The notes under the pieces are model-generated. The model did not search any database, was not told the origin of the DNA, and saw only the letters and a list, made by a program, of their open reading frames with translations. A program made the translations under genes and the position numbers. A stretch of DNA of 64,000 nt from Shewanella canadensis (GTDB lineage Bacteria > Pseudomonadota > Gammaproteobacteria > Enterobacterales > Shewanellaceae): NCBI RefSeq assembly GCF_003966225.1, contig NZ_RXNU01000004.1:310001-374000 (forward strand). The letters run 5' to 3'. Positions 28,720 to 37,015 of this stretch are shown piece after piece. How positions within the stretch are numbered: position 1 is the stretch's first letter; the number at the start of each line of letters is the position of its first letter.

Positions 28720-29160
28720 TATGAGTCTCCGCTGGGTGCCTGATTTTCAGGCGTCTTGTTGTTAGTTTCAACGTGTTCCGTGACAGAGGTATGACTGAGT
28801 CTGGCTCCGGGGAAACGCTGTAAAAAGGTGTGGTAGTTGCGAACGAGCAACTTACGCAGATGAAACGGCCCATGTTTTAGCACATAGGCGATGTATCGAT
28901 TCGTGGCTTGGGTATTGCCATCTTGGTATATGTCTAAATAGATCCAGTCGCTGCTTGGGTCGATGCCAAGCAGTATTGAACTCGGTTGCGCTTCGGTTAA
29001 CTGAGGTGGGATAGTGAGAGACACTACCTGAACCACGTTATCGCCATCGGGACTCGGCATTGCCAATGTCTCGGCGAGTGTTTCGAAGTGAAGTGTATAA
29101 GTTTGAACATCACTGCCTTGAATGATGGGCAGTTGATTGAAGTATCGCTGGGTACGTGAG
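28719..29160 (-). CDS. pfaR: PfaR C-terminal part (frame broken)
   Basis: Continuation of PfaR in the -1 frame after the CCC run at 29160-29162 (coding strand). Here the expected sequence resumes as SRTQRYFNQLPIIQGSD, then AMPSPDGDNVVQVVSLTIPP to the TAA stop that overlaps pfaA. It has no likely start of its own, since the first in-frame ATG (29066) has no clear Shine-Dalgarno and would give 115 residues without the DNA-binding part. Confidence 0.7.
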
Positions 29161-29584
29161 GGCTCTCTATATCACTCACCCGTGATACGCCGTAGCGTTT
29201 AAGACATCTTGCTAACCCGGAGCGAGAAACATTGGGGTTAATAAAATTTTGAGTTACCCGAAGGAGTTTATCGAGTGGCATCTTAAGCTGATACCTCAAG
29301 CCTACAACCACGTACTCCTGAAGCGGTGTCAGTGTTGTATTGAGGTGGTGGGGCGTATTTGGCGTATTTTCGACAGAGTCACGTTTGCGCCACTTACGTA
29401 CCGTTGCTTCACCTATGTTCAACACCTTGGAAAGTTGCGTGATTGAAAGGTCAGATTCTTGGATGAACCGACGCATTTCGGGTGTTGTGGTGGCATTGCG
29501 GTGCCGAGTCTCGGTCGCGCTTTGCGTACGTTTATCCGGATTTGAATTTTCCGGACTCATATTTTTTCGAGCTTGCTCTGCCAT
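29024..29584 (-). CDS. pfaR: PUFA operon regulator PfaR, N-terminal part (frame broken)
   Basis: PfaR activates the pfa operon. This 186-residue frame has a transposase-like helix-turn-helix region: LSITQLSKVLNIGEATVRKW near residue 49 and NVSRSGLARCLKRYGVSR near residue 119, which resembles the N terminus of IS481-type integrases. After about residue 141 the frame leaves the PfaR sequence (ESPHVPSDT instead of ESPSRTQRYF). One missing C in the CCC run at 29160-29162 accounts for it. The corrected protein would have 288 residues. Divergent from the EF-G-like gene. Confidence 0.8.
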   Translation of the reverse strand: MAEQARKNMSPENSNPDKRTQSATETRHRNATTTPEMRRFIQESDLSITQLSKVLNIGEATVRKWRKRDSVENTPNTPHHLNTTLTPLQEYVVVGLRYQLKMPLDKLLRVTQNFINPNVSRSGLARCLKRYGVSRVSDIESPHVPSDTSINCPSFKAVMFKLIHFTSKHSPRHWQCRVPMAITWFR

Positions 29585-29983
29585 CGGTTCAGCGCTACTC
29601 CGCTAATAATCTACTGGGACTAAATACGACTTTATGACCGGGGGATCCTGCAGGAGTTCCCTGTTTATCGTTATTTATAGGGTGTTTTTTGACTAATGGT
29701 TGAGCAGACTACCTGACCTTAGGGTACAACACAATCACCTGGGACTTAATATTTCCTCTTTAGAATGTTTTGAGCTTACACTTGTACGCTATGTGTGTGA
29801 TTTTTGTTTAAAAACAGGTAGGGAAAATAAAGCGTGATCTAGGTCAAATAACAGTCACTGGTACAAGTCTATACTCTATGGTAACAACTTAATTTTCTTC
29901 ACTAGTAGCTTGCTACTTTCTATTAGCAGCAATGCAAAGGTTTAATCCATTTGACTTAATTTAATGACATGAAGGAGGCCACT
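29585..29983. other. Divergent promoter region pfaR / EF-G-like gene
   Basis: 399 bp with no gene. It holds the pfa operon promoter on the minus strand and the EF-G-like promoter on the plus strand. GTGATCTAGGTCAAA at 29835-29849 resembles a Crp/EtrA dyad with one mismatch in the core. No other signal is convincing by eye. Confidence 0.45.
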
Positions 29984-32032
29984 ATGGCTGAGTTTATAAC
30001 CGAGCAGATCAGAAATCTGGCGGTGCTCGGACACACAGGATCGGGTAAATCCTCTCTACTGGAGGCATTACTCTTCCGCGCTAAGGCAATAACCCAAAAA
30101 GGCAGGGTGGATAAGGGCACAAATCATGCTGATTTCACTGCCCAAGAAAAATCCCATCGCCACAGTTTAGAACCCTCCTTCTTAAATCTAGATTTCGACA
30201 ACCATCATATCAACCTCATCGACACCCCCGGCATGCCAGACTTCTTTGGCCGAGCACTATTACCCCTACCCGGCGTTGAGTCAGTCCTGTTGGTGATTAA
30301 TGCATCTACCGGCATTGAGACGCTGACCCAAAGGGCATTCGAAGCGGCTCGTACCATGGGTAAGGTGGTTTTGATTGCGGTTAACCATATTGATGGCAAT
30401 GAAGAGAGGTTACCGGGCTTGCTCGAAGATATTCAGCGGCGATTCGGACCTCGTTGTCTGCCGGTCAATTTACCGACAGCATCATTAGATGATGTGGTTG
30501 ATTGTTATCTTCATTGTGAAGGTGGCGCCGGTGATTCCTTGTTCCATTCTGCGATGTCGGCAAAAGATGATCTTATCGATACGGTACTCGAGGAGGACGA
30601 GGAGTTGATGGAGGTCTATCTCGAGCAGGGAGAGTCTCTATCCCCTGAGCAGTTGCATGCGCCACTGGAAGCCGCGTTGCGCATGGGACATCTGGTGCCA
30701 GTGTGTTTCACCAGTGCAGAGCAAGAGGTCGGTATTGGATCACTGCTGGAGATCATCACTAAGTTGATGCCAAGTCCGTTAGAGGCTAACCCGCCTCAGT
30801 TTGTGAAAGGTATTGGGAGCGAGCTTACACCTGTAGATGTGACTCAAAATGCCAGTGACCATGTACTCGCCCATGTATTTAGGATCTCCATCGATCCCTT
30901 CTTCGGTCGAATGGGCGTGTTCCGCCTCTATCAGGGTACGGTCACCGTTGGTATGAAGCTGTTTATTGGTGAGGGACGTAAACCGTTCAAAGTGACTCAT
31001 ATATTTAAGTTACAAGGTGATAAGCAGATTGGGGTACCACAAGCCGTTCCCGGTGATATCTGTGCGGTGGCAAAAGTGGATGAACTTGAAGTCGGCGCCG
31101 TGTTGCATGACAGTCATGATGAAGATCAATTTCATCTCCCTGAGCTCAACCTTCCTCAACCTATCTTCGGTTTAGCCGTGATGCCCAAGCGCCGAGGCGA
31201 TGAACAGAAGATTGCCGAAGTCTTGCATAAGTTGGTTGCCGAAGATCCAAGCTTAAGTCTGGCGAAGAACGATGCGGAAGGCCAAATGATACTTCAGGGG
31301 CAGGGGGACCTGCATCTTCAGATCGCTATAGAAAAAGCCCATGACGTGTTTAATGTCGATATGGATACAGATAAACCCGCTGTCGCTTATCGTGAGACGA
31401 TTACCGACAGTGCTACAGCACGATACCGCCACAAGAAACAATCGGGTGGCTCTGGTCAGTTTGGTGAAGTCGAGCTGACGGTAGAGCCTTTGGAAAGGGG
31501 CGCCGGTTTTGAATTTGTCTCTAAGGTCGTGGGGGGCTCGGTTCCCGGGCAGTATATTCCCGCCGTTGAAAAAGGGATAAAAGAGGCCATGATTTCAGGC
31601 GCCTTAGCAGGGTTCCCTATGCAGGATATCAAAGTCTGCTTACTCGATGGTAAGCATCATAGTGTCGACTCGAAAGAGATAGCCTTTGTGATGGCGGGTA
31701 AGAAGGCGTTTCTCGATGCGGTTGCCCAGGCAACGCCGGTGATATTAGAGCCGGTCGTCGAGATGGAAGTGGTTGTCGCGCAGGAACACGTGGGCGATAT
31801 CACAGGCGATATCAGTTCCTGTCGAGGCATGGTGTGTGGTACCCAGGCTCAGGGGAATAGTAAAGTCGTTGTTAGCGTAGAGGCGCCGCTTGCGACCGTC
31901 GATGACTATTCGACCCGACTTAAATCTATGACCGGAGGGGATGGTCAGTTCAGCATGACCTTTGCAAGATACGATATTACCCCGGAAAATGTGCAGAAAT
32001 CCTTAATCAAATCGATAAGAGAGGTCGCTTAG
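29984..32032 (+). CDS. Elongation factor G-like GTPase (paralogue)
   Basis: A 682-residue translational GTPase. G1 is GHTGSGKSSLLEAL, G3 DTPGMPDF and G4 NHID, where EF-G has NKxD. Domains II-V follow, with GGSVPGQYIPAVEKGIKEAM in domain IV and GDISSCRGMVCGTQAQGNSK in domain V. The start is ATG 29984 because AAGGAGG lies five bases before it; the upstream ATG at 29969 would put that site inside the gene. It resembles the accessory EF-G-like proteins rather than the str-operon fusA. Role unknown. Divergent neighbour of pfaR. Confidence 0.88.
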   Translation: MAEFITEQIRNLAVLGHTGSGKSSLLEALLFRAKAITQKGRVDKGTNHADFTAQEKSHRHSLEPSFLNLDFDNHHINLIDTPGMPDFFGRALLPLPGVESVLLVINASTGIETLTQRAFEAARTMGKVVLIAVNHIDGNEERLPGLLEDIQRRFGPRCLPVNLPTASLDDVVDCYLHCEGGAGDSLFHSAMSAKDDLIDTVLEEDEELMEVYLEQGESLSPEQLHAPLEAALRMGHLVPVCFTSAEQEVGIGSLLEIITKLMPSPLEANPPQFVKGIGSELTPVDVTQNASDHVLAHVFRISIDPFFGRMGVFRLYQGTVTVGMKLFIGEGRKPFKVTHIFKLQGDKQIGVPQAVPGDICAVAKVDELEVGAVLHDSHDEDQFHLPELNLPQPIFGLAVMPKRRGDEQKIAEVLHKLVAEDPSLSLAKNDAEGQMILQGQGDLHLQIAIEKAHDVFNVDMDTDKPAVAYRETITDSATARYRHKKQSGGSGQFGEVELTVEPLERGAGFEFVSKVVGGSVPGQYIPAVEKGIKEAMISGALAGFPMQDIKVCLLDGKHHSVDSKEIAFVMAGKKAFLDAVAQATPVILEPVVEMEVVVAQEHVGDITGDISSCRGMVCGTQAQGNSKVVVSVEAPLATVDDYSTRLKSMTGGDGQFSMTFARYDITPENVQKSLIKSIREVA

Positions 32033-32141
32033 CGTTGAGTTCATTTATTAGCTTTGGTGATTAGGATAAACCGCAGAGGTTAATCTTCTGAGCTTGTGTT
32101 GAAGCTGGTTTTTAAGCTAGTGTTTTAGTAAGTCTTTATAT

Positions 32142-32173
32142 TAGGGCCGCATAAAAGTGTGGCCCTATTTTTT
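32142..32173 (+). terminator. Intrinsic terminator of the EF-G-like gene
   Basis: TAGGGCCGC pairs with GTGGCCCTA (nine pairs, one G-T) around an 8-nt loop, followed by six T. It also separates this gene from the small exported protein gene at 32223. Confidence 0.9.
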
Positions 32174-32222
32174 ACAACTCAGCCTAGCTTATCAACTTTG
32201 TATTAATTTTTATGGGGTAAAC

Positions 32223-32612
32223 ATGTTTAGAGTCCTTGCATTACTTTTTATCAGTTTTAACTGTGCTTCTGCCGATGATGTTTTCAATATTGATAGAGTT
32301 GTAAGTGAGAACATTGAGATTGAATTCACGAATGACTACGAAATCCAGCCAGATATAAGCGATTTTGATGTCGTCAATTACGTGGTTATGAGTAACGAAA
32401 ATGGTGTTCGAAAGGCTGTAGTCACGCTTAAAAATGTCTCTTCTGGCAGTCGGATTTTTCAAAGTGAACAGATGTTGGCATTATTTGCCGACGGCGAAAG
32501 ACGTGCGCCGGAAGCCTATAAACAAAAATTTAAACGTGAAGAGACCATTTCGATGACGCTCTCCTTCGGCCAGCGCTTATTTCCTATTCTACAAATCTAT
32601 ACTCGACAGTAA
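32223..32612 (+). CDS. Small exported protein of unknown function
   Basis: A 129-residue protein starting MFRVLALLFISFNCASADDV, a clear signal peptide with likely cleavage after Ala17. The mature part is about 110 residues with beta-rich, charged sequence and no family I recognise; a periplasmic Ig-like fold is possible from the alternating pattern. ATG 32223 is chosen because GGGG lies four to five bases upstream and because the signal peptide starts there. Single gene between a terminator and a 12-bp inverted repeat. Confidence 0.65.
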   Translation: MFRVLALLFISFNCASADDVFNIDRVVSENIEIEFTNDYEIQPDISDFDVVNYVVMSNENGVRKAVVTLKNVSSGSRIFQSEQMLALFADGERRAPEAYKQKFKREETISMTLSFGQRLFPILQIYTRQ

Positions 32613-32630
32613 AACCAGTCGGTGTTGTTC

Positions 32631-32668
32631 CATCGTCAGGCTAACGAAGATAGGTGAGCCTGACGATG
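32631..32668 (+). terminator. Perfect 12-bp inverted repeat after the small exported gene
   Basis: CATCGTCAGGCT (32631-32642) and AGCCTGACGATG (32657-32668) are exact reverse complements with a 14-nt loop. Only ATGTTGTTCCCC follows, so it is a terminator-like hairpin without a good T-run. The rest of 32613-32929 is AT-rich with no gene and should contain the promoter of the next cluster. Confidence 0.6.
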
Positions 32669-32929
32669 ATGTTGTTCCCCCTGAAACATTAATTAAATCC
32701 TGGAGGAGGATTAGACTGAAAGAATGAATACCAATAGTCATCAAATTAGCCGTAAAATCAGTCACAAAAATTTGTCTTCAACAAAACTTCATCCCGATCA
32801 ATAAATAATCATTTATTCTCTTATCCCATAGCTATAGCTGTTTAGATTTTCACCTGATGCGCTATAGTACTAATGCAGTATGAACTTTATTGATTTTTTT
32901 AATTAAAACTGACTATTGGGATAATCAAG

Positions 32930-33706
32930 ATGGATACTTGGCGGAGTAAAAAGGGGCTGTTTTCTTTGGTCGTGGCGGTGCTTCTCACTACGCTTATCTC
33001 TGGTGTGGCATTAGCCGAAACTGCATCGGGTATCGTAGACAAGTCAGATGAACAGATGCGCGGCGATTCGAGCTATTCGGTGGCGACCATGAAGATCATT
33101 CGCCCCGACTGGACCCGCACCATGAGCATGAAAAGCTGGACCAAAGGTCAGGATCTGTCATTGGTCCTGGTTACCGCTCCGGCGAAAGACAAAGGTAGTG
33201 CATCTTTAAAGCGTCAAAAAGAGATGTGGAGCTGGATCCCGAGCATCGAACGAGTAATTAAAATCGCGCCTTCTATGTTGAGTCAATCCTGGATGGGATC
33301 AGATTTTACCAATGACGACCTCATCAATCAGTCCTCTATTGTGGTGGATTATGAGCATAAATTAATCAAAGAGGAGCTGTTCGATAACGATAATACCTGG
33401 GTTATCGACGCCATCGCCAAGCCCGACGCGCCTGTGGTTTGGAGTAAGGTGAGATTGTGGATATCGAAACAGACCTACCTGCAGCGTAAAGTTGAATTTA
33501 TCGATGAGTTTGATGAGCTGGTTAATACCATGGAAACCTATGATGTTAAGGAGCTGGGCGGTCGCAATATTGCGACCCGTATGACGATGGTTCCAGCTGA
33601 CAAACCCGATCAAAGAACCGAGTTAATCACCCATGAAGCTCAGTTTAACTTCGATATTGGCGATGACTTTTTCTCGCAGCAGCAGATGAAGGCGTTAAGG
33701 GATTAG
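32930..33706 (+). CDS. Periplasmic outer-membrane lipoprotein-sorting (LolA-like) protein
   Basis: A 258-residue protein with a signal peptide (hydrophobic core VVAVLLTTLISGVALAET, cleavage near residue 29). The mature part belongs to the LolA-like 'outer membrane lipoprotein-sorting protein' family: SYSVATMKIIRPDWTRTMSM, then KEMWSWIPSIERVIKI and MGSDFTNDDL, all hallmarks. Such proteins form a half-barrel that carries a lipid or lipoprotein across the periplasm. It heads a five-gene cluster with two permeases, an ATPase and a barrel protein. Cargo unknown. Confidence 0.85.
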   Translation: MDTWRSKKGLFSLVVAVLLTTLISGVALAETASGIVDKSDEQMRGDSSYSVATMKIIRPDWTRTMSMKSWTKGQDLSLVLVTAPAKDKGSASLKRQKEMWSWIPSIERVIKIAPSMLSQSWMGSDFTNDDLINQSSIVVDYEHKLIKEELFDNDNTWVIDAIAKPDAPVVWSKVRLWISKQTYLQRKVEFIDEFDELVNTMETYDVKELGGRNIATRMTMVPADKPDQRTELITHEAQFNFDIGDDFFSQQQMKALRD

Positions 33707-33763
33707 TCTAATGCGGTCCTAGTGCCTAGGTTCTAGGAACTCGTTCCTTTTAAAGGACATCTT

Positions 33764-35047
33764 ATGTTAATCAAACTGGCTTGGCGAAATCTGTGGCGGC
33801 AGAAGCGGCGTACTATTTTAACGGCTATGGCGTTGGCGTTGGCACTGCTTCTTTCTCTGTTTATGCGCAGTATGCAGGAGGGGAGTTATGCCAATAACAT
33901 CGAGAACAGCGCTAAGTTTTCAACCGGATTGATTCAGCTACAGCATGTTGAGTTTGAGGAGAGTCAGAGTATTGAAGATCTCCTTCCTGCAACCGATGAG
34001 TTTATTGCCGCCGCCCGAAAACTGGATGATGTGGAGCGAATACTACCCAGACTGGAGTCATATGCTTTAGCGGCTGCCGGTGATAAGTCAAAAGGGGCCA
34101 TGGTGCTGGGCGTTATGCCAGCCCTCGAAGATGAATACTCAAGTATCTCCGATAAAGTAGTCGAGGGTGAGTTTATCAAGGCCGATGATAAGTCGGTGCT
34201 AATCGGTCAGGGATTGGCCGATTATCTCTCTTTGACTGTGGATGATGAGCTGGTGCTGTATGGACAGGGCTATCGGGGCCAGACCGCCGCGGGGCTTTAC
34301 AAGATTAAGGGAATAGTACATTTCCCCCTACCTCAGCTGGATAACCTGCTTATCTATATGCCGCTGCCACTGTCGCAAACACTGTTTAGTACGGGTGATC
34401 AGGTTTCTGCATGGGTTATCGATACCCGGGACCTTACCCGGCTCGAACAGACGATGGCCGATCTGAAGCGTGAATATTCAGCCACTTTGCTAAAGAACAC
34501 CTCGCAGCACTCTTTACTGGATAGAAATGGGAAGAGTCAGGTAAATGTACGTGACTGGGAAGATCTCGCTCCCGAGATGGCGCAGCAGATCGCCATGGAT
34601 AAGGCGGGAGGCATTTTTATGATGTATCTGCTTTATGGTGTGGTGGGGTTTGGACTCTTTGCCACTATTTTAATGATGACACTTGAGCGCTATCGGGAGT
34701 TCGGCGTGATGATGGCCACCGGGTTAGTAAGGACCAAGTTGCTTGGTCTGGTGATACTTGAATCGAGTTTTATCTCGCTACTTGGGGTCACGATAGGGCT
34801 GGCGCTCGGGACCCCTCTGGTGGTGTGGTTTCATTATCACCCGATTCAGTTAACCGGCGAAACAGCCCAGATGATGTTGGAGTTGGGCTGGGAACCGATC
34901 CTTCCTATGCTGTTATCACCTTGGCTGTTTATCGATCAGATCCTTATTGTGCTTGGCTTAATGTTGCTGTGCTTACCTTATCCCCTGTGGCGGATCTATC
35001 GGCTCGATCTGGTTACCGCGTTAAAGGGAGGTGGCCATGTTAATTAA
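33764..35047 (+). CDS. ABC transporter permease, FtsX/LolC-MacB type (first)
   Basis: A 427-residue permease that starts MLIKLAWRNLWRQKRRTI, a cytoplasmic segment followed by one membrane helix, a large periplasmic domain (about residues 45-270), then three membrane helices (FMMYLLYGVVGFGLFATIL onward). This 1+3 topology is that of LolC/LolE and MacB, which work by mechanotransmission rather than by moving solute through the membrane. It overlaps the next permease by 11 bp. Paralogous to it by the shared N terminus. Confidence 0.88.
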   Translation: MLIKLAWRNLWRQKRRTILTAMALALALLLSLFMRSMQEGSYANNIENSAKFSTGLIQLQHVEFEESQSIEDLLPATDEFIAAARKLDDVERILPRLESYALAAAGDKSKGAMVLGVMPALEDEYSSISDKVVEGEFIKADDKSVLIGQGLADYLSLTVDDELVLYGQGYRGQTAAGLYKIKGIVHFPLPQLDNLLIYMPLPLSQTLFSTGDQVSAWVIDTRDLTRLEQTMADLKREYSATLLKNTSQHSLLDRNGKSQVNVRDWEDLAPEMAQQIAMDKAGGIFMMYLLYGVVGFGLFATILMMTLERYREFGVMMATGLVRTKLLGLVILESSFISLLGVTIGLALGTPLVVWFHYHPIQLTGETAQMMLELGWEPILPMLLSPWLFIDQILIVLGLMLLCLPYPLWRIYRLDLVTALKGGGHVN

Positions 35048-36269
35048 ACTGGCTTGGCGTAACCTATGGCGCAATAAATTACGTACCTCGATTATGTTGT
35101 CTGCGATGGCTTTTGGCTTAATTGGTGTCGTCACCATGATAGGTTTTATGAACGGCATGTATGGCAATATGATCGATAATGCCATCTCCTGGCAGACCAG
35201 CCATGTGCAGGTTCATCATCAAGGTTTTGTCGATAACCCGGAAATTAATCTGACCATTGTTGAGCCTGAGCGGATCACGGCCGATCTGGCTAAGATGAGC
35301 GAAGTCATCGCCTGGTCTGAGCGATTTATTGTTGATGGCATGGTGGCCTCGGCGCGCTCATCCCGTGGTGTGCGAATTAATGGTGTCGATATCGATGCCG
35401 AAGCCAGGGTCACGCCGATAGCTACCAGCGTTAAAGCGGGTAGTTGGTTACCCAGTGAAGGGCGGCACCCGGTTGTGGTGTCATCAAAAACGGCACAACG
35501 CCTGCGGTTAAAGTTAGGCTCTAAGGTCGTGATCACCTTCAGTGATGCAGACAAAGATGTCACAGGTGCAGCCTTTAGAGTTTCAGGTATTTTTAGCACT
35601 CCTTCCACTAGTTTTGACGATGGCAATATCTATGTGAGGCGGTCCGATCTGATGGCGATGGCAGGTATTGAAGGCAGTCATGAGATAGCTGTGTTACTCG
35701 ATGACAGCAACAGCATGTCAAATGCCTTAGCCATCATGGTGAGGGACAAAATCCGGTTAATCACCTCTAATGAGAACAGTGTAAGAGACTGGCAGCAGAT
35801 ACAACCTATGTTGGCGTCAATTATCGCTCAGATGGGACCGAGCAATGCCATCTTACTGGGCATATTTGTGTCAGCTATGGGGTTTGGTGTGGTCAACATC
35901 ATGTTGATGTCTGTGTTTGAGAGAACCCGAGAGTTTGGTGTGTTGATGGCCGTGGGTATGCAGAAGCATAAGGTGTTTGCACTGATTATATTTGAGACCA
36001 GTTTGCTTGGTGTAACAGGGGCAACCCTGGGATTGGTGTCGAGTTTAGCTTTAGTCGAATTGCTGCAAATTACCGGTATTCCTCTGGGTAATATGGCGGA
36101 AGGGTTGGGCGCGTTTGGTGTCGATACGACACTGTATCCGCAGGTCGCCGCTAGCGAGTATCGTTACATCTTTATCACTGTAGTGCTGGTCTGTGTGTTG
36201 GCGGCCCTGTATCCGGCGAGACAGATTTTGAAACAACGCCCGGTCGATGCCATGGCAGAGAAGCATTGA
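35037..36269 (+). CDS. ABC transporter permease, FtsX/LolC-MacB type (second)
   Basis: A 410-residue paralogue of the preceding gene with the same N terminus (MLIKLAWRNLWRNKLRT), one N-terminal helix, a periplasmic domain and three C-terminal helices. ATG 35037 is chosen because AGGGAGG ends four bases upstream and it matches the paralogue's start; GTG 35031 would overlap that site. The two permeases likely form a LolC/LolE-like heterodimer. Confidence 0.88.
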   Translation: MLIKLAWRNLWRNKLRTSIMLSAMAFGLIGVVTMIGFMNGMYGNMIDNAISWQTSHVQVHHQGFVDNPEINLTIVEPERITADLAKMSEVIAWSERFIVDGMVASARSSRGVRINGVDIDAEARVTPIATSVKAGSWLPSEGRHPVVVSSKTAQRLRLKLGSKVVITFSDADKDVTGAAFRVSGIFSTPSTSFDDGNIYVRRSDLMAMAGIEGSHEIAVLLDDSNSMSNALAIMVRDKIRLITSNENSVRDWQQIQPMLASIIAQMGPSNAILLGIFVSAMGFGVVNIMLMSVFERTREFGVLMAVGMQKHKVFALIIFETSLLGVTGATLGLVSSLALVELLQITGIPLGNMAEGLGAFGVDTTLYPQVAASEYRYIFITVVLVCVLAALYPARQILKQRPVDAMAEKH

Positions 36270-36331
36270 TAACACAGACAGAAATTAATTGATCATTGCG
36301 GTAGCGGTTTAGAAGAAGGGAGAGAACGGGT

Positions 36332-37015
36332 ATGAGTATTCAAACGACTCAGCTTCGTAAAACTTATAATCAGGATACGGATTTTCCTGTTCATGCGGTT
36401 AAGCAGCTCGACTTGAATATTGAACAGGGAGAGTTTGTGGCTGTGATGGGGCCGTCAGGCTCAGGTAAAACCACGCTGCTTAATATGATTGGTGGCATAG
36501 ATATCCCCAGTGCCGGGACTGTGGTCATTGACGGTATCGATATTTGCTCACTTAAAGATCAAGCGCTTATTGCCTTTCGGCGTGACAATATCGGCTTTAT
36601 CTTTCAGGACTACAGCCTGTTGCCGGTATTAACAGCCCTTGAAAATGTCGAGTTTGTGATGCAACTGCAGGGACATAGTGAGAAGGAGTGCAGAGAGCGG
36701 GCTATCGCCTTGTTGAATCAGGTCGGTCTTGGCGATCAATTACATAAAATACCATCTAAACTGTCAGGCGGGCAACAACAGAGAGTGGCCGTCGCCCGAG
36801 CGTTGGCGCCTAGCCCGAGATTTGTGATGGCCGATGAGCCAACGGCTAATCTGGATGCTAAAAGCACGGCGGAACTGCTCGATATAATGCAGCAACTCAA
36901 CGAGAAGGAGGGGACAACCTTTATCTTCTCTACTCATGATCCCAGGGTGATAAAGCGCGCCAGAAGGGTGATCGTATTTGAAGATGGTCAGTTAACCGAG
37001 GATAGAGTGCAATGA
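36332..37015 (+). CDS. ABC transporter ATPase, LolD/MacB type
   Basis: A 227-residue ATPase with Walker A GPSGSGKTT, Q-loop FQDYSLLPVLTALENVEF, signature LSGGQQQRVAVARAL and Walker B FVMADEPTANLD. Length and sequence fit the LolD/FtsE/MacB ATPase family. It powers the two preceding permeases. Its stop overlaps the next start as ATGA. Confidence 0.93.
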   Translation: MSIQTTQLRKTYNQDTDFPVHAVKQLDLNIEQGEFVAVMGPSGSGKTTLLNMIGGIDIPSAGTVVIDGIDICSLKDQALIAFRRDNIGFIFQDYSLLPVLTALENVEFVMQLQGHSEKECRERAIALLNQVGLGDQLHKIPSKLSGGQQQRVAVARALAPSPRFVMADEPTANLDAKSTAELLDIMQQLNEKEGTTFIFSTHDPRVIKRARRVIVFEDGQLTEDRVQ

